From positions 1 to 12,124 of the forward strand of contig JACREV010000031.1 in the NCBI GenBank assembly GCA_016218095.1: a stretch of DNA of 12,124 nt, written 5' to 3'. This DNA is from Deltaproteobacteria bacterium. GTDB lineage: Bacteria > Desulfobacterota > GWC2-55-46. The notes beneath the pieces are model-generated. The model was not told the origin of the DNA, ran no database searches, and was given only the letters and a program-made list of their open reading frames with translations. Of this stretch, positions 5,423 to 12,124 are shown piece by piece. How positions within the stretch are numbered: the first letter of the stretch is position 1; every line of letters begins with the position of its first letter. The position numbers and the translations under genes are program-made.

Positions 5423-7291
5423 ATGAACCAATTATACAAGAACATAGCGATGTGGCTCATCATTATCGCCACCGTCGTCCTCATGTTCAACCTGATAAGC
5501 TATAAGCAGCCTTCCTCCGAAAAGGTCATTTTCAGCGACTTCATCCACGAGGTCGAGAGCGGCAACGTCGTCGAGGTCACCATACAGGGGAGCGATATCC
5601 TCGGTAAGCTCAAGGACGGCAAGCAGTTCAAGACCTATTCGCCCGCGTACCCCGACCTCATCTCCAAGCTCCGCGAAAGGGGCGTGAAGATCTCAGCCGA
5701 GCCTGTGGTGGAAACGCCCTCATGGGGGACGATATTCGTCTCCTGGTTCCCGATGATACTCCTTATCGGCGTCTGGATATTCTTCATGCGCCAGATGCAG
5801 GGAGGCGGCGGCAAGGCGATGAGCTTCGGAAAATCCAAGGCGAAGTTGCTCACCGAGAACCAGCACAAGGTCACCTTCAAGGACGTGGCCGGGATAGACG
5901 AGGCGAAGGAAGAGGTCGAGGAGATAATAGCGTTCCTGAAAGACCCCAAGAAGTTCACGAAGCTCGGCGGGCGCATTCCCAAGGGCGTCCTCCTCGTCGG
6001 CTCGCCGGGTACGGGGAAAACGCTCCTCGCCAAGGCGATAGCCGGTGAGGCCGGGGTGCCGTTCTTTTCCATCTCCGGCTCCGACTTCGTCGAGATGTTC
6101 GTGGGTGTGGGCGCTTCGCGCGTAAGGGACCTCTTTGTTCAGGGCAAGAAGAACGCGCCATGCATCATATTCATAGACGAGATAGACGCGGTCGGACGCC
6201 ACAGGGGAGCAGGGCTCGGCGGCGGGCATGACGAGCGGGAGCAGACGTTAAACCAGCTCCTCGTCGAGATGGACGGGTTCGAGTCGAACGAGGGCGTCAT
6301 CATAATAGCGGCGACGAACAGGCCTGACGTGCTAGACCCGGCGCTCCTCAGGCCCGGCAGGTTCGACAGGAACGTCGTCGTGCCCAAGCCCGACATAAAG
6401 GGGAGGGAAGAGATACTCCGCGTTCACGCATCGAAGACGCCTATCGGGGACGACGTCGACCTCGAGGTAGTGGCGCGCGGCACGCCGGGGTTTTCAGGCG
6501 CGGACCTCTCGAACCTCGTCAACGAGGCGGCCCTCCTCGCGGCCAGGAGGGGCAAGGACAAGGTGAACAAGGCCGAGTTCGACGAGGCCAAGGACAAGCT
6601 CCTCATGGGGACCGAGCGCCGCTCGATGATAATAAGCGACACGGAGAAGAAGAACACGGCCTACCACGAGGCCGGGCACACGCTTGTGGCGCGGCTCATC
6701 CCGGGGACCGACCCGATACACAAGGTCTCGATCATCCCCCGCGGCATGGCTCTCGGGCTCACGCAGCAGCTCCCGATAGACGAGCGCCACACTTATAATA
6801 AAGAGTATCTCCAGAACAACATATCGATCCTCATGGGCGGCAGGGCCGCCGAGGAGCTGGTACTTAAGCAGATGACTACCGGCGCCGGAAATGACATAGA
6901 GCGCGCGACGGAAATAGCCAGAAAGATGGTCTGCGAGTGGGGCATGAGCGATAAGCTCGGGCCGCTCACCTTCGGCAAGAAGGAGGAGCACATATTCCTC
7001 GGCAAGGAAATGACGCAGAGGAGGGACTTCAGCGAAGAGACCGCCGAGGAGATAGACTCAGAGATAAAGAAAGTGGTTATCGAGAACTATAACAGGGCGA
7101 AGGGGCTCCTTGTCTCCAGGATCGACGTCCTCCACAGGCTCGCCCACGCGCTCCTCGAAAAAGAGGTCCTCGACGGGCCCGAGATAGACAAGCTCATCTT
7201 CTCCGACGGGTCCACGCCTCCGGGGGCGGGGCCGGCTCCCGAATCCCTGAAGCCCGAAGACGCCGCGGCGCTCGGCGTGGCCGCCAAGTAG
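5423..7291 (+). CDS. ftsH: ATP-dependent zinc metalloprotease FtsH
   Basis: FtsH is a membrane-anchored AAA+ protease that extracts and degrades misfolded membrane proteins and selected regulators. The 622-residue product has all expected parts: TM1 at about 8-25, a periplasmic region of ~75 residues, TM2 at about 102-121, Walker A GSPGTGKT (193-200), pore motif MFVG (225-228), Walker B IIFIDE (248-253), second-region-of-homology arginines R310 and R313, zinc-binding HEAGH (415-419) and the third ligand aspartate D491. Nothing is missing; it is slightly shorter than E. coli FtsH at the C-terminus, whose tail here is Pro/Ala-rich and likely disordered. GAAGAGGA (5408-5415) seven bases before the ATG supports the start. 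It has its own upstream regulatory region and is followed by a terminator, so it may be transcribed alone. Confidence 0.98.
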   Translation: MNQLYKNIAMWLIIIATVVLMFNLISYKQPSSEKVIFSDFIHEVESGNVVEVTIQGSDILGKLKDGKQFKTYSPAYPDLISKLRERGVKISAEPVVETPSWGTIFVSWFPMILLIGVWIFFMRQMQGGGGKAMSFGKSKAKLLTENQHKVTFKDVAGIDEAKEEVEEIIAFLKDPKKFTKLGGRIPKGVLLVGSPGTGKTLLAKAIAGEAGVPFFSISGSDFVEMFVGVGASRVRDLFVQGKKNAPCIIFIDEIDAVGRHRGAGLGGGHDEREQTLNQLLVEMDGFESNEGVIIIAATNRPDVLDPALLRPGRFDRNVVVPKPDIKGREEILRVHASKTPIGDDVDLEVVARGTPGFSGADLSNLVNEAALLAARRGKDKVNKAEFDEAKDKLLMGTERRSMIISDTEKKNTAYHEAGHTLVARLIPGTDPIHKVSIIPRGMALGLTQQLPIDERHTYNKEYLQNNISILMGGRAAEELVLKQMTTGAGNDIERATEIARKMVCEWGMSDKLGPLTFGKKEEHIFLGKEMTQRRDFSEETAEEIDSEIKKVVIENYNRAKGLLVSRIDVLHRLAHALLEKEVLDGPEIDKLIFSDGSTPPGAGPAPESLKPEDAAALGVAAK

Positions 7292-7333
7292 GGGGCCGGG
7301 AGAGAGGCGCAACGGTCAAGGCATTAGACACTT

Positions 7334-7368
7334 ACGGAACCCCCGCAAACGCGGGTATCATCCGTTTT
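7334..7368 (+). terminator. First hairpin after ftsH, possible weak terminator
   Basis: Outer arms ACGGA (7334-7338) and TCCGT (7361-7365) enclose an inner perfect stem, CCCGC (7342-7346) and GCGGG (7351-7355), with an AAAC loop. A short TTTT run closes the outer arm. The internal loop is asymmetric. It may act in tandem with the stronger hairpin directly downstream, or be a 3'-end stabilising structure for the ftsH mRNA. Confidence 0.4.
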
Positions 7369-7370
7369 AA

Positions 7371-7399
7371 GCGGCCCCTTCCAAGGGGCCGCGCTTTTA
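7371..7399 (+). terminator. Intrinsic terminator after ftsH
   Basis: GCGGCCCCTT (7371-7380) and AAGGGGCCGC (7383-7392) are perfect 10-base complementary arms (effectively eight GC-only pairs with a TTCCAA loop), followed by GCTTTTA. The strong GC stem, short U tract and position about 80 bases after the ftsH stop fit Rho-independent termination. I see no convincing promoter in the ~37 bases between it and folP, so partial read-through may feed the folP operon. Confidence 0.8.
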
Positions 7400-7435
7400 T
7401 GGGGCTATTGTTATTGTGGAAAGCCGGAGACAGAT

Positions 7436-8644
7436 GTGAGGCCGCCTGTAAGGTATCTTGAGATAAAATCCATTGAGCACGCCAACGCCGAGATGGAGCG
7501 CGCGGGCGTTGACCCCGCAGGCGCGCGCATCATGGCGCGGAAGCAGTTCCATTACAACCTCAAGGTCGCAGGGCTCACGCCCGCCCAGGCGAACGTAATA
7601 AAGCAGGAGATGCTCTCCATCGGAGGGGAGGCGGCCGTCGCCAAGGGCGCGGCCTCCTGCTCTGTAGCGGAGTCCGACGCCATACTCTCGGGGACCTTGA
7701 GGCAGTACGGGCTCCTTGTGGAAAAGCTCAAATACCAATCGTTCTCCCTCCCCGGCGTCGGCATGGCGATAGATGAAGCGCTGGATAACATCGCGAAACG
7801 CTCGTTCGTATTGAAAGGGCGGAGGCGCGAGTGGACGCTCGGCAAAAAGACGCTCATAATGGGCATACTTAACGTCACGCCGGACTCCTTCTCGGACGGC
7901 GGGCTCTTTTTCGACAGGGACAGGGCGGTAGAGAAGGCTTTGAAGATGGTCGAGGACGGGGCCGACTGGATAGACTTAGGCGGCGAGTCGACGAGGCCCG
8001 GCGGAGAGCCGGTCCCGGTCGAAGAAGAGCTCAAGCGAGTAATGCCCGTAGCCGAGGCGCTCTCGAAGATGGGTGTAGCCTTTTCAGTCGACACCTCCAA
8101 GGCGCGCGTAGCCGACGAGGCGTTGAAGGCGGGGGCAGAGGCGATAAACGACGTGAGCGCGCTCTCAGACCCTGCCATGGCGGAGGTCTGCGCCAGGCAC
8201 AAGGCCGCGGTCGTCCTCATGCACATGCGCGGGGCCCCGAAGGATATGCAGAAGGATACGCGCTACAGGGACCTTATCGGCGAGGTCTTTTCATTTTTAT
8301 CCGAGAGGGTCGATTACGCGGTAGATTCAGGCATCGAGCGCGAGCGGATCATGATAGACCCCGGTCTCGGGTTCGGAAAGTCCATGGAAGGGAACATCGA
8401 GATGATATCGAGGCTGCGGGAGTTCACGTCCCTTGGCCTCCCCATCCTCGTCGGGGCCTCCAGAAAGTCCTTTATCGGCGCCGTCACCGGCGCGAAGGGG
8501 CCCGAGAGGCTCCCCGGGACGCTCGCGGCCTCTACCGTCGCCGTCCTTAACGGCGCGAGCGCCTTGCGCGTCCACGACGTAAAAGAGGCGAGAGAGGCCG
8601 CGGCGATCGCCGACGCGGTCAAAATGACAGGTCTTGGCGGATAG
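7436..8644 (+). CDS. folP: Dihydropteroate synthase, long form with N-terminal extension
   Basis: The enzyme joins p-aminobenzoate to 6-hydroxymethyl-dihydropterin diphosphate to make dihydropteroate in folate synthesis and is the sulfonamide target. The core starts near residue 137 and shows MGILNVTPDSFSDGG (from 142), DLGGESTRPGG (180-190), INDVSAL, IDPGLGFGKS, GASRKSFIG and the C-terminal RVHDV. It is full length at ~265 residues. The ~135 residues before it are not part of standard DHPS. They contain conserved-looking stretches (GVDPAG, ANVIKQEMLSIGGEAAVAKG, SGTLRQYG). From memory, similar extensions occur in DHPS of clostridia and some Desulfobacterota; their role is unknown to me. The start is GTG, with GGAGA (7426-7430) five bases upstream; an overlapping ATG at 7434 hits a stop at once. 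cdaA begins three bases after the stop. Confidence 0.95.
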   Translation: MRPPVRYLEIKSIEHANAEMERAGVDPAGARIMARKQFHYNLKVAGLTPAQANVIKQEMLSIGGEAAVAKGAASCSVAESDAILSGTLRQYGLLVEKLKYQSFSLPGVGMAIDEALDNIAKRSFVLKGRRREWTLGKKTLIMGILNVTPDSFSDGGLFFDRDRAVEKALKMVEDGADWIDLGGESTRPGGEPVPVEEELKRVMPVAEALSKMGVAFSVDTSKARVADEALKAGAEAINDVSALSDPAMAEVCARHKAAVVLMHMRGAPKDMQKDTRYRDLIGEVFSFLSERVDYAVDSGIERERIMIDPGLGFGKSMEGNIEMISRLREFTSLGLPILVGASRKSFIGAVTGAKGPERLPGTLAASTVAVLNGASALRVHDVKEAREAAAIADAVKMTGLGG

Positions 8645-8647
8645 GAT

Positions 8648-9436
8648 ATGCTCGAACATATATTCAGCTTCAACAACCTCATAACCGTCGCGGACATCGC
8701 GCTCGTCGCGTTCCTCCTCTACTGGTTCATGCTCATGTTCAAGGGGACGAGGGCCGAGCGCATGCTCTGGGGCATAGGCGTGATCATCATCGTCTACTTC
8801 GTCTCCCAGAGGGCCGAGTTGCTCACCCTCCACTGGATCCTGAGCAACTTTTTGGGCTCCATCGCCATATTCATAATAGTCGTCTTCCAGCAGGACATAA
8901 GGAAGGCGCTTATACAGATGGGCAAGCCCTTCTCTACCCGCGACGTCGCCGGCTCGCGGGAGTCCCTCGAGGAGATAACCAGGGCCGCGGCCTCGATGTC
9001 GAAGACGCGGACCGGAGGCATAATCGTAATAGAGCGCGGGATCGAGTTGAGCGACTTCCTCGACGTAGGCGTTGAGATAGACGCCAAGCTCTCGAAGGAG
9101 CTGATCCTCTCCATATTCAACACGTCTTCGCCCATGCACGACGGCGCGGTCGTCGTGCGCGCAGGGAGGATATTCAAGGCCGGGTGCATACTGCCTTTGA
9201 CGGAGAAGGAATTGACGAAGTCGATGGGGACGAGGCACAGGGCGGCGATAGGGCTATCCGAGGAGACCGACGCGGCTATAATCGTCGTATCCGAAGAGAC
9301 CGGCGAAGTAACGCTCGTCGTCGAGGACGCATTGCACGTGGACCTCGGCCCCGACAGGCTCTTGAACGACCTTAAGAAGCTCTTTACCGGCAAGGGCTAC
9401 CGGAAAAAGTCGATAATACCGTGGAGGGCGTCTTAA
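8648..9436 (+). CDS. cdaA: Membrane diadenylate cyclase CdaA (c-di-AMP synthase)
   Basis: CdaA condenses two ATP into cyclic di-AMP, a second messenger controlling potassium and osmolyte transport and cell-wall homeostasis. The 262-residue product has about three hydrophobic segments in the first ~85 residues, then the DAC domain with the DGA motif (D165-G166-A167, in MHDGAVVV) and the RHR motif (R196-H197-R198, in GTRHRAAIG); both are needed for catalysis. Length and layout match the CdaA/YbbP class, not DisA or CdaS. The ATG is three bases after folP. AGGA is only one base away, so initiation probably depends on coupling with folP translation. The YbbR-domain gene starts on the base after the stop, and glmM follows it, as in the Firmicutes cdaA-cdaR-glmM module. 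Confidence 0.96.
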   Translation: MLEHIFSFNNLITVADIALVAFLLYWFMLMFKGTRAERMLWGIGVIIIVYFVSQRAELLTLHWILSNFLGSIAIFIIVVFQQDIRKALIQMGKPFSTRDVAGSRESLEEITRAAASMSKTRTGGIIVIERGIELSDFLDVGVEIDAKLSKELILSIFNTSSPMHDGAVVVRAGRIFKAGCILPLTEKELTKSMGTRHRAAIGLSEETDAAIIVVSEETGEVTLVVEDALHVDLGPDRLLNDLKKLFTGKGYRKKSIIPWRAS

Positions 9437-10081
9437 TTGAAGAACTTCGTCCTCTCGAACCTGAAGCTCAAGATATTCGCCGTGGCCTTCGCCGCCGCGC
9501 TCTGGTTTTTTGTGGCAGGGCAGAGTAAGATGGAGGTCGGCTTCTTCGTGCCGCTCGGTTTCAAGTCCGTTCCGAAGGACCTGGCGATGGCCTCCACGCC
9601 TCCGGACGAGGTAGAGGTGCGGGTCTCGGGGCCGAAGCTCTTCATAAGCAACCTCTCGCCCTCGCAGATAACCGCCGAGCTCGACCTGAGCGGCGCCAAG
9701 GAGGGGACGAACTCCTACAGGCTCACCCCGGCTGACGTAGTTACGCCGATGGGGGTCGAGGTCCTCCGGCTCCGCCCCTCGTCGGTGGAGCTCAAGATGG
9801 AAAAGCTCGTCAGCGTGGACTTGAAGGTCCGTCCGCGCGTCTCGGGCAGGGCCGCCGCCGGCTACAGGGTCGCCGACGTCATAGTCTTCCCCAGGGTCGT
9901 ATCCGTCACCGGGAGGCAGGAGCTGAAGAGGCTTGAAGCGATATACACGAAACCCGTGGACGTCAGCGGGCTCGACGCGTCGGCCTCGATCACGGTGCCG
10001 CTCGACATCTCTGACCACGAGATAAGGTCCTTGAGCGTCAACAAGGTAGAGGTGAAGGTCATAATCAGGAAAGAGGGGTAG
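9437..10081 (+). CDS. YbbR-domain protein, CdaR-like partner of the diadenylate cyclase
   Basis: The 214-residue product has one N-terminal membrane anchor (about residues 10-27) and an extracytoplasmic part made of two YbbR-like beta-rich repeats, roughly 33-121 and 122-211. Both follow the pattern of a strand, a VEVRVSGP or VSVTGRQ segment, then a DLSG or DVSG turn and a closing V-x-L/V strand. In Bacillus and Listeria the protein at this position, CdaR, binds CdaA and modulates its activity, but it usually carries more YbbR repeats; this one is short. I infer the same partner role from position and domain. The start is TTG directly after the cdaA stop, supported by GGAGGG (9423-9428) eight bases upstream. 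glmM begins two bases after its stop. Confidence 0.9.
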   Translation: MKNFVLSNLKLKIFAVAFAAALWFFVAGQSKMEVGFFVPLGFKSVPKDLAMASTPPDEVEVRVSGPKLFISNLSPSQITAELDLSGAKEGTNSYRLTPADVVTPMGVEVLRLRPSSVELKMEKLVSVDLKVRPRVSGRAAAGYRVADVIVFPRVVSVTGRQELKRLEAIYTKPVDVSGLDASASITVPLDISDHEIRSLSVNKVEVKVIIRKEG

Positions 10082-10083
10082 AG

Positions 10084-11436
10084 ATGAAAAAGAGGCTTTT
10101 CGGGACCGACGGCGTAAGGGGGGTTGCCAACATCGAGCCGATGACCGCGGAGATGGCGCTCCAGCTCGGCCGGGCCATCGCCCATGTCTTCAAGAAGGAG
10201 CCGCGGCGCCACAAGATAGTCGTCGGCAAGGACACGCGGCTTTCCGGCTACATGCTCGAGAGCGCGATGATGGCCGGGATATGCTCGATGGGGGTCGACG
10301 CCCTCATGGTCGGGCCTTTGCCGACGCCGGGCATAGCCTTCATAACGTCTTCAATGAGGGCGGACGCAGGGGTCGTCATCTCGGCCTCGCACAACCCTTA
10401 TCAGGACAACGGGATAAAGTTCTTCAGCCGGGACGGCCTCAAGCTCCCGGATGAAGTAGAGCTCGAGATAGAGAGGTTCATATTCGAGAACCACGACCCC
10501 TCGCACAGGCCGACGGCGAGAGAGGTCGGCAAGGCCTACAGGGTCGACGACGCCATAGGCAGGTACATAGTGTTCGCGAAGAACACGTTCCCCAAGGAGC
10601 TCACGCTCGACGGGCTGAAAATCGCGCTCGACTGCGCCAACGGTGCGGCCTATAAGGTCGCTCCCGCGGTATTTTCCGAGCTCGGCGCCGAGGTCGTATC
10701 CATCTCGGTCAAGCCCGACGGAGAGAACATCAATCTGGAGTCCGGCGCGCTCTACCCCGAGAAGGTCGCGGCCAAGGTGAGGGAGAGCGGCGCGGACATA
10801 GGCCTTGCGCTCGACGGCGACGGCGACAGGTGCATCATGGTCGATGAGAACGGCGAGATAATCGACGGAGACTTCATCATGGCCATAATCGCGGTAGCGA
10901 TGTTGAAGGACGGGACGCTCAAGAAGAACACGCTCGTCTCAACAATAATGAGCAACTCCGGGCTCGAGGAGGCGATAGAGTCCGCAGGCGGGCGCGTCGT
11001 CCGGACCAAGGTCGGCGACAGGTATGTGGTCGAAGAGATGCTTAAAAACGGCTACAACTTCGGCGGCGAGCAGTCCGGCCACATAGTCTTCCTCGACCAC
11101 ACGACGACCGGCGACGGCATCATCACCGCCCTGCAGGTATTGAGGAGGATGGTCAAGGAAGGCAAGAAGCTCTCGGAGCTCGCCTCGTGTCTGCGCATCT
11201 ACCCGCAGATACTCTTGAACGTCAAGGTCAGGGAGAAGAAGGATTTGTCCGCGCTCCCCTCCGTAGTCAACGCCATAAAGGCCGTGGAGGAGAGGCTCAA
11301 AAACAGGGGCAGGGCCTTTATCAGATACTCCGGGACCGAGCCGCTCGCGCGCATCACCATCGAAGGCGAGCGCAAGGACGAGATAACTACCATGGCGAAC
11401 GAGCTCGCCGAGGTCCTTAAGAAAGAAATAGGTTAA
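10084..11436 (+). CDS. glmM: Phosphoglucosamine mutase
   Basis: GlmM converts glucosamine-6-phosphate to glucosamine-1-phosphate on the way to UDP-GlcNAc, feeding peptidoglycan and, in Gram-negatives, lipopolysaccharide. The 450-residue product has the N-terminal GTDGVRG, the catalytic phosphoserine loop SASHNP (phosphoserine S102), metal-binding DGDGDR (D244, D246, D248), sugar-binding GGEQSGH (327-333) and phosphate-binding RYSGTEP (414-420). The S-A-S-H-N-P loop and GEQSGH favour GlmM over other phosphohexomutases. AGGGG (10074-10078) lies five bases before the ATG. The gene follows cdaA and the YbbR gene; in Firmicutes GlmM binds CdaA and lowers c-di-AMP synthesis, so the order may reflect the same contact here. 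Confidence 0.97.
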   Translation: MKKRLFGTDGVRGVANIEPMTAEMALQLGRAIAHVFKKEPRRHKIVVGKDTRLSGYMLESAMMAGICSMGVDALMVGPLPTPGIAFITSSMRADAGVVISASHNPYQDNGIKFFSRDGLKLPDEVELEIERFIFENHDPSHRPTAREVGKAYRVDDAIGRYIVFAKNTFPKELTLDGLKIALDCANGAAYKVAPAVFSELGAEVVSISVKPDGENINLESGALYPEKVAAKVRESGADIGLALDGDGDRCIMVDENGEIIDGDFIMAIIAVAMLKDGTLKKNTLVSTIMSNSGLEEAIESAGGRVVRTKVGDRYVVEEMLKNGYNFGGEQSGHIVFLDHTTTGDGIITALQVLRRMVKEGKKLSELASCLRIYPQILLNVKVREKKDLSALPSVVNAIKAVEERLKNRGRAFIRYSGTEPLARITIEGERKDEITTMANELAEVLKKEIG

Positions 11437-11444
11437 GGCAGCCA

Positions 11445-11450
11445 TATAAT
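11445..11450 (+). promoter_or_regulatory. Possible -10 box for an internal pdxJ promoter
   Basis: A perfect TATAAT lies in a short AT-rich gap between glmM and pdxJ, 29 bases before the pdxJ ATG. No good -35 is present 16-18 bases upstream (the region reads AAGAAAGAAATA) and there is no TG extension, so it may be chance. Confidence 0.25.
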
Positions 11451-11479
11451 AAACAAATTCATTCCAGGAGCAGGTGCGG

Positions 11480-12124
11480 ATGTCGAGACTTTCGGTTAAT
11501 GTGGATCATGTGGCAACGGTCAGGCAGGCGCGGCGCGCCTCTGAGCCCGACCCGGTCGCCGCGGCCCTTATGGCCGAGGTCGCCGGGGCGGACGGGATAA
11601 CGGTGCATCTGCGAGAGGACAGGCGGCACATACAGGACAGGGATTTGTCTGTCATGAGGAAGACGGCGAAGACGCGCCTGAACCTCGAGATGGCCGCCAC
11701 AAAGGAGATGTTCGGCATAGCGCTCGAAGTCAAGCCCGACATGGTGACGCTCGTGCCGGAGAAGAGGCAGGAGCTTACGACTGAGGGCGGGCTCGACGTG
11801 AAGGCCAACTTCGATTACCTCCAGAAATTCGTCGAGGGCCTGCGCGACGCGAAAATACCTGTTAACCTCTTCATAGACCCCACGCTCGACGCGGTGAAGC
11901 TCAGCCACAAGATAAGCTCCGATGGTGTCGAGCTCCACACAGGCACATACGCGGACGCGAAAGACGGGAAGGCGCGGGAATCCGAGCTTAAAAGGGTGAT
12001 AGAGGCCGCCGCGCTATCCAAGAGGCTCGGGCTAAAGACCCACGCGGGCCACGGGCTCGACTACAGGAACATAAAGGCGGTCGCCTCCATAAAGGAGATA
12101 GACGAGTTCGCCATAGGCTTCAGC
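11480..12124 (+). CDS. pdxJ: Pyridoxine 5'-phosphate synthase, 3' end cut by the window
   Basis: PdxJ condenses 1-deoxy-D-xylulose 5-phosphate with 3-amino-2-oxopropyl phosphate to give pyridoxine 5'-phosphate, the last ring-forming step of DXP-dependent vitamin B6 synthesis. The 215 visible codons show NVDHVATVRQAR (7-18), HLREDRRHI with H43, NLEMA with E70 and THAGHGL with H191. These correspond to the family's conserved active-site His, Glu and His. The frame is open to the edge, ending in IGFS, just where the family's final conserved Gly-His segment begins; about 25 residues should be missing. AGGAG (11466-11470) nine bases before the ATG supports the start. The 43-base gap after glmM suggests the same operon, with a possible extra internal promoter. 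Confidence 0.96.
   Translation, partial: MSRLSVNVDHVATVRQARRASEPDPVAAALMAEVAGADGITVHLREDRRHIQDRDLSVMRKTAKTRLNLEMAATKEMFGIALEVKPDMVTLVPEKRQELTTEGGLDVKANFDYLQKFVEGLRDAKIPVNLFIDPTLDAVKLSHKISSDGVELHTGTYADAKDGKARESELKRVIEAAALSKRLGLKTHAGHGLDYRNIKAVASIKEIDEFAIGFS

Noticed and set aside
8327..9238. Minus-strand open frame of 303 codons opposite folP and cdaA
   Set aside because: It overlaps the conserved catalytic motifs of FolP and CdaA on the other strand and has no plausible ribosome binding site or family signature.
9254..10018. Minus-strand open frame of 254 codons opposite cdaA and the YbbR gene
   Set aside because: Same reason: a shadow of real genes, rich in Arg, Glu and Asp with no coherent hydrophobic core.

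Overview
The window is a dense, all-plus-strand stretch of housekeeping genes from a GC-rich bacterium. The order era-der-(yihY)-ftsH-folP-cdaA-ybbR-glmM-pdxJ, the DXP-type vitamin B6 gene pdxJ, the long form of dihydropteroate synthase and a diadenylate cyclase together fit a Desulfobacterota (former Deltaproteobacteria)-like or related Gram-negative lineage. This placement is inferred from gene content and order, not from a search. Arginine AGG and isoleucine ATA codons are very common although the DNA is GC-rich.

Layout: (1) 1-1894 is the end of an envelope or glycan operon. A small bitopic membrane protein overlaps, by ATGA, a large polytopic protein that looks like a GT-C-type glycosyltransferase. 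(2) 1895-2212 is a 318 bp gap holding a tandem repeat of 88/87 bp (two full units and a truncated third, plus a degenerate 5' remnant), followed five bases later by a good sigma-70-like promoter for the next operon. (3) 2213-5291 holds era, der and a YihY/BrkB membrane protein, closely spaced or overlapping: two ribosome-assembly GTPases and a membrane protein of unknown function. (4) 5292-5422 is a regulatory gap with an imperfect 11-bp-arm inverted repeat and overlapping sigma-70-like and sigma-32-like promoter candidates ahead of ftsH, the AAA+ membrane protease gene. (5) 7292-7435 holds two consecutive hairpins, the second a convincing intrinsic terminator. (6) 7436-12124 is a tight run of folP (with an N-terminal extension of about 135 residues), cdaA, a short YbbR-domain gene, glmM and pdxJ, the last cut off by the window edge.

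The genes link several conserved processes: ribosome maturation (Era, Der), membrane protein quality control (FtsH), folate synthesis (FolP), c-di-AMP signalling joined to cell-wall aminosugar synthesis (CdaA, YbbR protein, GlmM) and PLP synthesis (PdxJ). The cdaA-ybbR-glmM order matches the c-di-AMP/peptidoglycan module known from Firmicutes, where CdaA and CdaR bind each other and GlmM restrains CdaA.

I see no phage, plasmid, CRISPR, toxin or defence genes and no clearly new multi-gene system. The parts most worth a second look are the tandem repeat beside the era promoter, the unassigned membrane pair at the left edge, the ftsH upstream region and the FolP N-terminal extension.
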